The notes under the pieces: model-generated
What the model saw: only the letters and a program-made list of their open reading frames with translations
Told to the model about the DNA's origin: nothing
The model's database searches: none
Shown here: one piece after another, positions 53,969-64,000 of the stretch
Numbering within the stretch: position 1 is the first letter of the stretch
How the letters are laid out: each line of letters starts with the position of its first letter
Assembly: GCA_001942415.1 (NCBI GenBank)
Contig: MKJX01000195.1
Location: 62,001 to 126,000, forward strand
Origin: Pseudonocardia sp. CNS-139
GTDB taxonomy: Bacteria; Actinomycetota; Actinomycetes; Mycobacteriales; Pseudonocardiaceae
Length of the DNA stretch: 64,000 nucleotides
Direction of reading: 5' to 3'
Position numbers and translations under genes: made by a program

Positions 53969-56099
53969 GCTCCGCCGTCGACCTCAAGACCGCGGTCGTC
54001 ACGCGCCGGCGCCCGGCCGGCACGCCGCCGACGGGTCCGAGTACACCTACACGGCCCCGCCGCCGCTCCCGCGCCCGACCACCCGCGGCGCGTTCCGCCG
54101 CGACATCCAGGGCCTGCGGGCGATCGCGGTGCTCGCCGTCGTGCTGTCGCACGCGGGCGTGCCGGGCCTCGACGGCGGCTACGTCGGCGTCGACGTCTTC
54201 TTCGTGATCTCCGGCTTCCTGATCACCGACCACCTGCTGCGCGAGCTGGACGCGACCGGCCGGATCGACTTCGGCCGCTTCTACGCCCGCCGCATCCGGC
54301 GGCTGCTCCCCGCCGCCGTGACGGTGGTGGCCGTGACCGGCGTGTTCACGTACCTGTTCGAGTCGTCGCTCGCGGCCCGCAACCTGGCCCGCGACGCGCT
54401 CTGGGCCGCGCTGAACGCGATGAACATCAAGCTCGCGGTGGACGGCACCGACTACTTCGAGGCGGAGAACGCCCCGTCGCTGCTCCAGCACTTCTGGTCG
54501 CTGGCCGTCGAGGAGCAGTTCTACCTGGTGTGGCCCGCGCTGCTGGTGGTGCTCGGGGTGCTGCTCGCCCGCCGCCGGGGGCGGGCCGGCTACTCCCGGC
54601 TCGGCATCGGGATCGGGCTCGGCGTGCTGTTCGCCGTCTCGTTCGGGCTGTCGGTCTGGCAGACGGGCGTGGCCCAGCCGTGGGCGTACTTCGGCTCGCA
54701 CGCCCGGGCCTGGGAGCTGGCGGCCGGCGCGTTCGTCGCGTTCGGGCTCCCGGCGCTGCGCCGGATGCCGGTGCAGGTCGGGCACCGGCTCTCCTGGCTC
54801 GGCCTCCTGCTGATCGCGGTGGCGGTCACGGCCTACACCGAGCAGACCCCGTTCCCCGGCTACGCGGCGGTGCTCCCCGTGCTCGGCAGCGTGCTCGTGG
54901 TGGCCGGCGGCGCCGTCCCCGCGTCCGGCGGGGCCGAGCGGCTGCTCGGGCTGCGGCCCCTGCAGGGCATCGGCGCCGTCTCCTACAGCTGGTACCTGTG
55001 GCACTGGCCGGTGCTGATCCTCATGCCGGCGATGCTCGGCTGGCAGCCGACCGTGCTCAACAACCTGTTCGTGGTGCTCATCGCGCTGCTGCTCGCGATC
55101 ATCAGCTACACGAACATCGAGAACCCGCTGCGCACCGCCTCGTGGGTGGCCGCGACCAGGCGCGGGCTGCAGCTCGGGCTGGGTCTGACGGCGGCCGTCG
55201 CCGTCGTCGCGACGGGTGCGCTGGTCGCGCTCCCGCCGGTGGTCGGGGCCGGTGTGCCGGTCGACATCCGGCCCGGTGACGTCACCGTGGTCCGAGACTC
55301 GCTCGGGCCGCGTCCGGCGCCGGCCAACCTCACGCCGTCGGTCGAGACGGCGCCGGACGACGTCCCGGCCTCCCGCGGCAACGAGTGCCACCTGCAGCTG
55401 CTGGAGGACCAGGTGCGCCAACCCTGCGACTACGGGGACCCGGCCGGGGCGCAGCGCATGGTGCTGTTCGGCGACTCGCACGCCGACGCGTGGCTCCCGG
55501 CGATGGAGATGATCGCCGGCAACAACGGCTACCGGCTCCTCTCCCGCACGAAGGCGGCCTGCCCGCCCGTCGACATCGTGGTGCGCGACGGCGACCTCGG
55601 CCGCGAGTACACCGAGTGCGGGACCTGGCGGCGGCAGGTGATGCAGGAGATCCGGGACGTCGAGCCCGACGTCGTGGTGATGAGCGGCTCGGTCGGCATC
55701 GGCAACCAGTCGCCCGCCGACTGGGCGCGGGCCACCACCCGCACCGTGTCCGCGCTGGTCGAGCAGGGCATCCGGGTCGTCTACGTCGTGGACACCCCGC
55801 GCCGCGACGGCCGGCCCGGCCCGGACTGCGTCGCGGCGAACCTCGACGACGTCTCGCGGTGCAGCACTCCGCAGGACGAGGCCCAGCCGTTCGGCGGGAT
55901 CAGCAACGCGATCTCGACGGCGGTCGTGCGGTCCGGCGGGGTGGTGGTCGACCCGACGTCGTGGTTCTGTGCGGAGGAGCAGTGCCCGTCGGTGATCGGC
56001 AACTACCTGGTCTACCGCGACCAGTCGCACGTCACCGCGAGCTACATGCGGTTCCTGGCGCCCGAGCTGGAGCGGCTGTTGCCGCTCGCCGCCCGATAG
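53965..56099 (+). CDS. OafA/YrhL-type acyltransferase with C-terminal SGNH domain (frameshifted near start)
   Basis: About 711 residues with one base lost near 54035. The acyltransferase-3 part has ten or so helices and motifs IQGLRAIAVLAVVLSHAG, GVDVFFVISGFLITDHLL, FYARRIRRLLPAA, FWSLAVEEQFYLVWPALL and SYSWYLWHWPVLIL. The external C-terminal domain carries the SGNH nucleophile block MVLFGDSHADAW and a catalytic end block YRDQSHVTASYM. Such two-part enzymes move acetyl groups across the membrane onto surface polysaccharides or peptidoglycan. Within this operon it probably acylates the GT2 product. Confidence 0.88.
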
Positions 56100-56128
56100 T
56101 CGATCCGGAGAGTTGGGGGGTTCGTCAC

Positions 56129-57445
56129 GTGAAGTTGTCAGTCATCGGTTGTGGATACCTCGGTGCCGTCCATGCGGCGGCCATGGCCGAGCTCGGGCAC
56201 GAGGTGGTCGGGATCGACGTCGACCGGGCCAAGGTCGAGGCGCTGGCCGCCGGGCGGGCGCCGTTCTTCGAGCCGGGCTTCCCCGAGCTGCTCGGCCGGG
56301 CGCTGGAGTCGGGCCGCCTGCGGTTCGCCATGGACGTCGAGGAGGCGCGTGGCGCGCAGCTGCACTTCGTCTGCGTCGGCACCCCGCAGAAGCGCGGCGA
56401 GTACGGCGCCGACCTGCGGTTCGTCCGCGCGGCGACGGACGCGCTGCTGACGGTGCTCGGGCCCGACGAGATCGTCGTCGGCAAGTCGACGGTGCCGGTG
56501 GGCACGGCGGCGCAGCTGTCCGCGCAGGTCAGTAGCCGGGTGCCGGGCGCGCTGGTGGCCTGGAACCCGGAGTTCCTGCGTGAGGCTTCGCCGTGCAGGA
56601 CACCCTGCACCCGGACCGGCTGGTGTACGGCGTCCCGGACGGGCCCGACGGCGACCGGGCGCGCGCCGCGCTCGACGAGGTCTACGCGCGGATCGTCGAG
56701 GCCGGCACGCCCAAGGTCGTCACGGACTACGCGACCGCGGAGATGGTGAAGGTGGCCGCGAACTCGTTCCTGGCCACGAAGATCTCGTTCATCAACGCGA
56801 TGGCCGAGCTGTGCGAGGCCACCGGCGCCGACGCACGCAGCTCGCCGACGCCATCGGCCACGACGACCGGATCGGGCGGAAGTTCCTCGGCGCCGGGCTC
56901 GGGTTCGGCGGCGGCTGCCTGCCGAAGGACATCCGGGCGTCATGGCCCGGGCCGGCGAGCTGGGCGCCGACCAGGCGCTCACGTTCCTGCGCGAGGTCGA
57001 CAACATCAACATGCGGCGCCGGATCCGCATGGTCGAGCTGGCCCGCGAGGTCTGTGACGGGTCGCTGGTGGGCAAGCGGATCGGCGTGCTGGGTGCCGCG
57101 TTCAAGCCGCAGAGCGACGACATCCGCGACTCGCCCGCGCTCAACGTCGCCGCGCAGCTCCAGCTGCGGGGCGCGACGGTGTGCGTCACCGACCCGGCGG
57201 CGCTGGACAACAGCCGCCGGTCCTGGCCGCAGCTGGACTACGTGACGACCCCGGAGGAGGCGGTCGACCGGGCCGACGCAGTGCTCCTCCTGACCGAGTG
57301 GCCCGAGTACCGGGAGCTGGACCCGTACACGATCGGCACCGTCGTCGCGCAGCGCCGGATGCTCGACGGGCGCAACGCGCTCGACCGGGACAAGTGGGAG
57401 GCGGCCGGCTGGTCGTACCGGGCACTGGGCCGGCGGGCCGGCTGA
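56129..57445 (+). CDS. ugd: UDP-glucose 6-dehydrogenase (three frameshifts)
   Basis: Oxidises UDP-glucose to UDP-glucuronate. About 439 residues with bases lost near 56588, 56840 and 56943. Motifs: NAD site LSVIGCGYLGAVHAAAMAEL, FVCVGTPQK, VVGKSTVPVGTA, WNPEFLREG, EMVKVAANSFLATKISFINA, the catalytic cysteine in FGGGCLPKDIRAF, and C-terminal IGVLGAAFKPQSDDIRDSPA with LTEWPEYREL. GTG 56129 is used. Its product is a substrate for HasA-type synthases, which ties it to the GT2 gene upstream. Confidence 0.94.
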
Positions 57446-58440
57446 CCGAACCCGGCCGCGGGATCACGCGGCGCCGGCTGCTGGGCGGGATCGCGGCCGC
57501 CGGCGCCGTCGCACTCGCCGGGTGCGCGCCCGGCGCGCCGTACTCGGCGCAGGTCGGCGTGCCGCTCGTGGACCGGGCGGTCTGGGGCGCGTACGCGTCC
57601 ACCCAGCCCTATCCCGACTGCTCGGCGCACTTCCGGCTGGAGCGGCTGCTCGGCGTGCGGTTCCCGTGGATGTCGTGGTTCTTCAACTGGTCGGTGCCGT
57701 GGCCGACGGTCGGCGGGGAGCAGGCGGCCGCCGGCGGCTACGACATCCTGCTGGCCTGGCAGCCGCGGCTCGACCGTCGGCGGGTGATGTTCGCGGACGT
57801 GCTGGCCGGGGACCACGACGACTACCTCACCCGGTTCTTCCGGCTCGCCGCCGCGCACCCCGGGCAGGTCATGATCCGGCTGGCGCACGAGATGAACGGC
57901 ACCGGCTACCCGTGGGCGCTGGGCTACCGCGGCGAGAACGGCAGCGCCGTCGCGAGCACCGCGCAGTTCGTCGCGACCTGGCGCTACGTCGTGGACTTCC
58001 AGCGCCGGGTCGGCGGGGACAACGTGCGGTTCCAGTGGTGCATCATGTCCGCCGACCGCGGCGGCGTGCCGGCCGAGGAGTTCTACCCGGGTGACGAGTG
58101 GGTCGACACGCTCGGGATGGACGTCTACAACGGCTACCACGGCTGGCAGGAGCCGCGCGCCGTGATCGGCTACACGTACCGCCGGCTCACCGCGCTGAAC
58201 CCGGACATGCCGCTGTGGATCTCCGAGATCGGCTGCCGGGAGCCGCGCATCCGCGAGATGTCGGGCGACCCGCCGGTGCCGGGAGAGAGCAAGGCGCGCT
58301 GGCTGGAGACGTTCTTCGGGCTCACCGAGTTCCCCCGGATCACCAACGTCAACTTCTTCCACGCGGCCCGCGCGTACGACTGGCGGCTCAACTCGTCGCC
58401 CGACGCGTTGGACGTCTGCCGAGCGGCGCTCGCGCGCTGA
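57442..58440 (+). CDS. GH26-like glycoside hydrolase lipoprotein
   Basis: About 332 residues. The N-terminus has a twin-arginine-like GITRRRLLGGIAAAGAVALA and lipobox LAGC, so export and lipid anchoring are likely. The catalytic domain resembles family 26 mannanase-like hydrolases: MIRLAHEMNGTGYPWALGYR (acid/base Glu), FQWCIMSADRGG and MPLWISEIGCREP (nucleophile Glu). The frame has no normal start codon after the ugd stop. CTG 57442, which abuts that stop, is a tentative start, and GTG 57394 lies inside ugd. A miscalled base at the start (CTGA for GTGA) would explain it. Probably trims the operon's polymer. Confidence 0.75.
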   Translation: MTEPGRGITRRRLLGGIAAAGAVALAGCAPGAPYSAQVGVPLVDRAVWGAYASTQPYPDCSAHFRLERLLGVRFPWMSWFFNWSVPWPTVGGEQAAAGGYDILLAWQPRLDRRRVMFADVLAGDHDDYLTRFFRLAAAHPGQVMIRLAHEMNGTGYPWALGYRGENGSAVASTAQFVATWRYVVDFQRRVGGDNVRFQWCIMSADRGGVPAEEFYPGDEWVDTLGMDVYNGYHGWQEPRAVIGYTYRRLTALNPDMPLWISEIGCREPRIREMSGDPPVPGESKARWLETFFGLTEFPRITNVNFFHAARAYDWRLNSSPDALDVCRAALAR

Positions 58441-58470
58441 CGTTCTCCCGCCGTGATCAAGGTATAGCGC

Positions 58471-58497
58471 ACCGGGGGGCTTGCGGCAAGCCCCGGT
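58471..58497 (+). terminator. Hairpin ending the polysaccharide operon
   Basis: ACCGGGG (58471-58477) pairs with CCCCGGT (58491-58497), and CTT/AAG extend the stem after a GG bulge. It starts 30 nt beyond the GH26-like stop. Confidence 0.6.
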
Positions 58498-58506
58498 CGC
58501 TGCCGC

Positions 58507-58551
58507 AGAATTCCCGCCCGTAGGCGTGTGACCAGCGGAAACGGGAGTTCT
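58507..58551. promoter_or_regulatory. Inverted repeat directly upstream of the GT1 gene
   Basis: AGAATTCCCG (58507-58516) and CGGGAGTTCT (58542-58551) are 10-bp arms with one mismatch, 25 bp apart. The right arm ends 2 bp before GTG 58554. This could be an operator or a stem hiding the start codon. Confidence 0.4.
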
Positions 58552-58553
58552 GG

Positions 58554-59835
58554 GTGCGGGTGTTGCTGTCGACGTACGGGTCCCGCGGCGACGTCGAGCC
58601 GATGGCGGGAGTGGCGGTCCGCCTCCGGGAGCTCGGCGCCGACGTACGCGTGTGCGCACCGGCGGACGAGGACTTCGCGCAGCGGCTGGCCGCTGTCGGC
58701 GTTCCGTTCGTGCCGGTCGGACCGTCGGCGCGCGCGTTGACGAAGGCCGCCCCGCCGTCCTCGTCCATCCCGGAGCGATCGGCCGAGCTGATCGCCGGCC
58801 AGTTCGACACGCTGCCCGCGGCGGCGCAGGGATGCGACCTGGTGGTGGTGACCGGCATGATGCCGGCCGCGGCCGGAGCGCTGTCGGTGGCCGAGATGCT
58901 CGGCATCCGCTCGGTGTTCGTGGCGCTCCAGAAGGTCGTCCTGCCGTCGCCGCATCATTCGCCGATGGCGTACCCGGGCCATCCGTTCCCGCCGGGCGAG
59001 ACCGACAGCCGGGTGCTCTGGGAACACGAGCGCCGCAGCGTCAACGCGCTGTTCGGCGACGCGCTCAACACCAACCGGACCGCGAACGGCCTGCCGCCCG
59101 TCGCCGACGTCCGCGAGCACGTGGTCGGCCACCGGCCCTGGCTCGCGACGGACCCGGTGCTGGACCCGTGGCCTGCGACCCCGGACCTCGACGTCGTGCA
59201 GACCGGCGCGTGGATCGTGCCCGACACCCGGCCGCTCCCCGCCGGGCTACTGGCGTTCCTGGACGCCGGCGCCGCGCCGGTGTACATCGGCTTCGGCAGC
59301 ATGCCGATGCGGACGTCGACGGACCTCGCCCGGGTGGTGGTCGACGCGGTCCGCGCGCAGGGCCGCCGCGTGGTCGTCGCCCGCGGCTGGGCCGACCTGG
59401 CCCCGATCGACGACCGGGCCGACTGCTTCGTCGTCGGCGAGGTCAACCAGCAGGCGCTGTTCGCCCGGGTCGCGGCGGTCGTGCACCACGGCGGCGCGGG
59501 CCACGACGACCACCGCCGCCCGGGCCGGCGCCGCGCAGGTGGTGGTGCCGCAGGTGGCGGACCAGCCGTACTGGGCCGGCCGGGTGGCAGACCTGGGCAT
59601 CGGCGTCGCGCACGACGGCCCGACGGTGACGGTCGGGTCGCTGTCGGCGGCGCTCGCGAGGGCGCTGGACCCCGCGACCCGCGCCCGGGCGATCGCCGTG
59701 GCCGGCACGATCCGGGGGGACGGGGCGACGGTGGCCGCGCGGCTGCTGGTCGACGAGATGGCCGAGTTGTCCACATCGCGCGCGGTTGTCCACAGCTTTC
59801 GCCGACCGGCCCAGGACCGGGCCGGGGGCCGATAG
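58554..59835 (+). CDS. GT1-family glycosyltransferase, UGT/sterol-glucosyltransferase-like (frameshifted)
   Basis: About 427 residues with two bases lost near 59500. The N-terminal half has [20 protein letters not shown], typical of macrolide/sterol glycosyltransferases. The donor half has [39 protein letters not shown] and the nucleotide-sugar motif [20 protein letters not shown], with [20 protein letters not shown]. It transfers a sugar from a UDP or TDP donor to a small lipophilic acceptor. The C-terminal ~25 residues are unusual and their DNA holds two DnaA boxes. It is separated from the polysaccharide operon by a hairpin. Confidence 0.85.
59767..59794 (+). promoter_or_regulatory. Pair of perfect DnaA boxes
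   Basis: TTGTCCACA at 59767-59775 and 59786-59794, same orientation, 19 bp apart, inside the extreme 3' end of the GT1 reading frame. The spacing is almost the same as that of the pair at 6578-6606. Confidence 0.5.
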
Positions 59836-59847
59836 GCTGGAGCCGGG

Positions 59848-59873
59848 GTCGCCCCCCTGGGAGGGCGGGGGAC
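59848..59873. terminator. Imperfect GC hairpin between convergent genes
   Basis: GTCGCCCCCC and GGCGGGGGAC form an imperfect stem around TGGGAG between the GT1 stop and the ABC-F stop. Two TGTCGCGCGGG direct repeats follow. Confidence 0.4.
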
Positions 59874-59938
59874 TGTCGCGCGGGGGTTGTCGCGCGGGCC
59901 TTCTGCTTGGACGCGGCGGGGTGCGGCCGGGGCGTCGG

Positions 59939-61581
<1,643 letters not shown>

Positions 61582-61627
61582 GACAGCCGGAACGCTACCG
61601 GGACGCGCGTGGTCCGGGCGACGCCGC

Positions 61628-63030
61628 TCAGCGCGCGCCACCCGGCCGGCCCGCCGGTTGGCCCGGATCGACCTGGCCAGCAGAGCCGGCGACGCGAGAA
61701 CGCCGGGGTGCGCGGTCATCATGCTCACCGACCGGAAGACGGTCGAGACGTGCGCGTCCCGGTTGCTCGCGGCGATGATCTGGCGGAGCGCCCACGCCCG
61801 GAAGCGGGCGCGCACCGTGGTCGCCTTCGGGGCGACGCCCAGGAACGCCTTGTCCGGTCCGGACGAGATCTGCCAGGCGGCCGCGACGATCACCGTGAGC
61901 AGGTCGAGGAAACCCCTGGCGGGGGCGTCGAGGTCCGGTCCGGAGCCCAGGTACCCCGACAGGCATGACCCGTGGAGCGCGGCGGAGGACATGCCCTGCC
62001 CGTAGACGGGGTTGAACGACGCCACGGCGTCACCGACGACGGCGAGCCGGGCCGGGAAGCGGTCGAGGGTCTCGTAGTGGCGCCACCGGCTGTCGGGGTG
62101 GCGGTACGGGACGAGGTCGCCGATCGGCGTGCGGGAGACCGCCTCGGCGTAGACCGGCGGCAGGTCCCGGCAGCGGGCCACGAACTCGTCGATGTCCGCC
62201 GGCACGTGCTGCCCGCCGTAGTAGGCCAGCAGCACCGTCCACTCGTCGTTCTCGGTGGCGCTCGCGTACGCGCCGGCGAAGCCGTTGGCCGGCGTGTGCT
62301 CCGGCGTGAAGCGATACACACCGCTGTGGGCGCCCGTCCAGTCCGAGGAGCGCTTGAAACGGGCGGTGAGGTAGCGGATGTCCACGAGGAGACGTTCCTG
62401 CTCCGGCCGCGGCCACCCGCCCTGCTCCAACCAGTCGGAGAGCCTGCTGCCGCGGCCGCTGGCGTCGACGACGAAGTCGGTGCCCGCGACGACCTCGTCG
62501 CTGCCGGCCGTGTAACGCACCCCGTCGACCGCGTCGCCCGCGAACGTGAGGCTGACCGCCCGTCCCGTCACGATCTCGACGTTCGGCAGGGCGAGCGTGC
62601 GCCGCCGGATCAGCGACTCCAGGAACGGCCGGCCGCTGTTGAGCATCTCCATGGTGGGCGGGGTCGGGGCGACCGCGCCGTTCACGAACAGGACGATCTC
62701 CTCCGGTCCGGAGATCACGGCGCCTTCGTCGACGGCCTGCCGGGCGATGCCCGGGAACCAGCGTTCGAGCTGCGCCCGCCCGCCCGGCAGCAGGCTGTGG
62801 TTCTGGTAGCCCTGCGGAACTCCGGTGCGCGCCTCCCCGTCCGCGCCCGCGTCCGGCCCGTCCGGCTCGACGATCACCACCCGCTCGGCGTGGTCGGCGA
62901 GCACCCGGGCCGCGACGAGCCCGGCGATGCCGGCGCCCAGCACGTGCGCGGTGCGGAAGTGGACGGTGGTGTCCGTCGCGGCGATGCGGGTGCTGAGCCG
63001 GTCGAAGACTGCGGCCGCTGATTCCGACAT
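61628..63030 (-). CDS. FAD-dependent monooxygenase
   Basis: About 467 residues. N-terminal FAD motif HVLGAGIAGLVAARVLADHA with VVIVEPDG, a middle DG-like segment VVDASGRGSRLSDWLEQGGW and C-terminal GD motif LAVVGDAVASFNPVYGQGMS. The gene resembles actinobacterial halogenase/hydroxylase-like flavoproteins acting on lipophilic compounds. As given, the frame runs without a stop into the ABC-F start. A stop at TGA 61630-61628 lies one frame away, so one base lost just before it would end the protein there. ATG 63030. Confidence 0.82.
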
Positions 63031-63072
63031 GGAGGAGATCTTGCCGCCGTCCCGTCGACGCCCGGTCGCAGC

Positions 63073-64000
63073 TCAGTGGACGGGGGCCGCGAGACCCGGC
63101 GCCGCGGTTTCGGGAGCGCGGGCCAGCAGGTCCAGCGTGAGCGCCGCCGACCAGCTGAAGTCGCCCACCCCGCGGCCGACGCCGGTGTGCGGGTCGAAGT
63201 ACTCGCGGAAGCCCTGGGCCGCCACGGCGTGGAGCATCGCCGAGCGCAGCACGTCCGCCTCGGCGCTGCGGCCGTGCCGTTCCAGGCCGCGCAGCACGAG
63301 CCAGCTCGTGTTGATCCAGGACGGCCCGCGCCAGTAGCGCGTGGTGTCGAACGCCGCGCCGGTGAGGTCGTAGCTCGGCAGCGGGATGCGGTCGTTCAGC
63401 GCGAACCGCGGGCCGGTCATGGTCGCGACCAGCGCGTCCACGACGTCGGCGGGCAGGTCGAGCAGGAGCGGGGCGAGGCCGGCGACCGTGCACTCCGGGA
63501 CCGGGACGCGTGGCGGTCGAGCGCGCGGAAGTGCCCGGCGGCCGGGTCGTAGCAGTGCACGAGCAGCGCGTCGCGCACGGCCGCGGCCCGCTCCAGGTGC
63601 GGCTCCGCGGGCAGCCCGAGCGTGCCGGCGATCCGCGCGAGCGCCTCCTCGGCGGCCGCGAGCAGCGTGTTGAAGAGCGGATCCACCACGACGAACGGGT
63701 GCGCGGCGAGGGCGTCGCGGTAGCCGTTCGCGCGGTAGGCGTCGGCGATCGCGACGTAACGCGCGTAGTCGGTGCCGGTCGGGCGCTCGTCCGCGACGAC
63801 GTGGTCGAGGTCGCGGCGGCGGTGCCCGGCCGGCTGCCGCTGCGGCACGGGGACGGTCGCCAGCTCCGCGTCCCACGCGGGCGAGTTGTCGAGACCCGAC
63901 TCCCACGGGTGCACGATCGTGACCAGCCCGTTCCCGGCCGCGCGGCACGTGAACAGGTAGTCGTCCTGGGCGCACAGGAGTGGGTAGAGCCGGCGCAGGA
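63073..64000 (-). CDS. MGH1-like glycoside hydrolase (GH63-type), 5' part outside window (frameshifted)
   Basis: The C-terminal ~310 residues of an (alpha/alpha)6-barrel hydrolase, cut off at the right edge. One base is lost near 63510. Conserved pieces: LLCAQDDYLFTCRAAGNGLV, IVHPWESGLDNSPAWD (catalytic region), HPFVVVDPLFNTLLAAAEEA, RYWRGPSWINTSWLVLRGLE and FREYFDPHTGVGRGVGDFSW. These match actinobacterial mannosylglycerate-hydrolase-like or glucosylglycerate hydrolases. It may process compatible solutes; substrate is not determined from the visible part. Confidence 0.8.
   Translation of the reverse strand, partial: PAPALPTPVRPGRLPVHVPRGRERAGHDRAPVGVGSRQLARVGRGAGDRPRAAAAAGRAPPPRPRPRRRGRAPDRHRLRALRRDRRRLPRERLPRRPRRAPVRRGGSALQHAARGRRGGARADRRHARAARGAAPGAGRGRARRAARALLRPGRRALPRARPPRVPVPECTVAGLAPLLLDLPADVVDALVATMTGPRFALNDRIPLPSYDLTGAAFDTTRYWRGPSWINTSWLVLRGLERHGRSAEADVLRSAMLHAVAAQGFREYFDPHTGVGRGVGDFSWSAALTLDLLARAPETAAPGLAAPVH

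Overview
The window is high-GC actinobacterial DNA. Gene content and order point to a member of the Pseudonocardiaceae such as Pseudonocardia, which is an inference and not a database result. From left to right the core follows the order I know from Mycobacterium tuberculosis Rv0489-Rv0548c: gpmA, senX3-regX3, ppx, proC, a small excisionase-like regulator, ribosomal protein bS22, an epimerase, an acyltransferase, a SerB-like phosphatase, hemA-hemC-hemD-hemB, hemL, ResA/CcdA/ResB/CcsB, a MinD-like ATPase, menA, menE and menB. Developmental genes of the Streptomyces type sit in the same frame: a BldN-like sigma factor with an RsbN-like membrane partner, BldC, and Rex.

Layout. 1-3.2 kb: accessory regulators (OhrR-like, GntR, MarR with a divergent dioxygenase) and a lipoprotein. 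3.3-11.8 kb: glycolytic mutase, phosphate-sensing two-component system, exopolyphosphatase and proC. 12-15.8 kb: small DNA-binding protein, bS22 and lipid/sugar enzymes. 15.9-22.1 kb: rsbN-like and bldN-like genes, an acyl-CoA ligase, a glutaredoxin and a molybdopterin oxidoreductase. 22.3-31 kb: Rex operator, rex-hemA-hemC-cobA/hemD, hemB, two membrane proteins, hemL. 31-37 kb: System II cytochrome c maturation and a MinD-like ATPase. 37-45 kb: bldC and menaquinone genes. 45-51.9 kb: a large FAD/Fe-S oxidoreductase carrying an in-frame palindromic element, a patatin, two aldo-keto reductases and others. 51.9-59.8 kb: a long leader region followed by a polysaccharide operon (52-residue membrane peptide, hyaluronan-synthase-like GT2, acyltransferase with an SGNH domain, UDP-glucose dehydrogenase, GH26-like lipoprotein), then a GT1 transferase. 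59.9-64 kb: an ABC-F ATPase, a FAD monooxygenase and a partial MGH1-like glycoside hydrolase.

The redox theme is coherent. Rex senses NADH/NAD+ and heads the haem operon, and its operator overlaps the promoter -35. Haem, cytochrome c and menaquinone genes then supply the respiratory chain. The polysaccharide operon pairs a HasA-like synthase with a HasB-like UDP-glucose dehydrogenase, so a uronic-acid-containing polymer is the best guess.

Quality warning. About 50 positions in 32 genes have lost one base (rarely two) relative to the reading frame that family conservation demands. Correcting them gives a whole number of codons in every complete gene tested. Essential genes such as hemA (four losses) and hemC are hit as often as accessory ones, so I read these as sequencing or assembly indels. 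Such genes are listed as CDS over their full span with the shift positions noted. No tRNA, rRNA, CRISPR array, transposase or integrase was seen.
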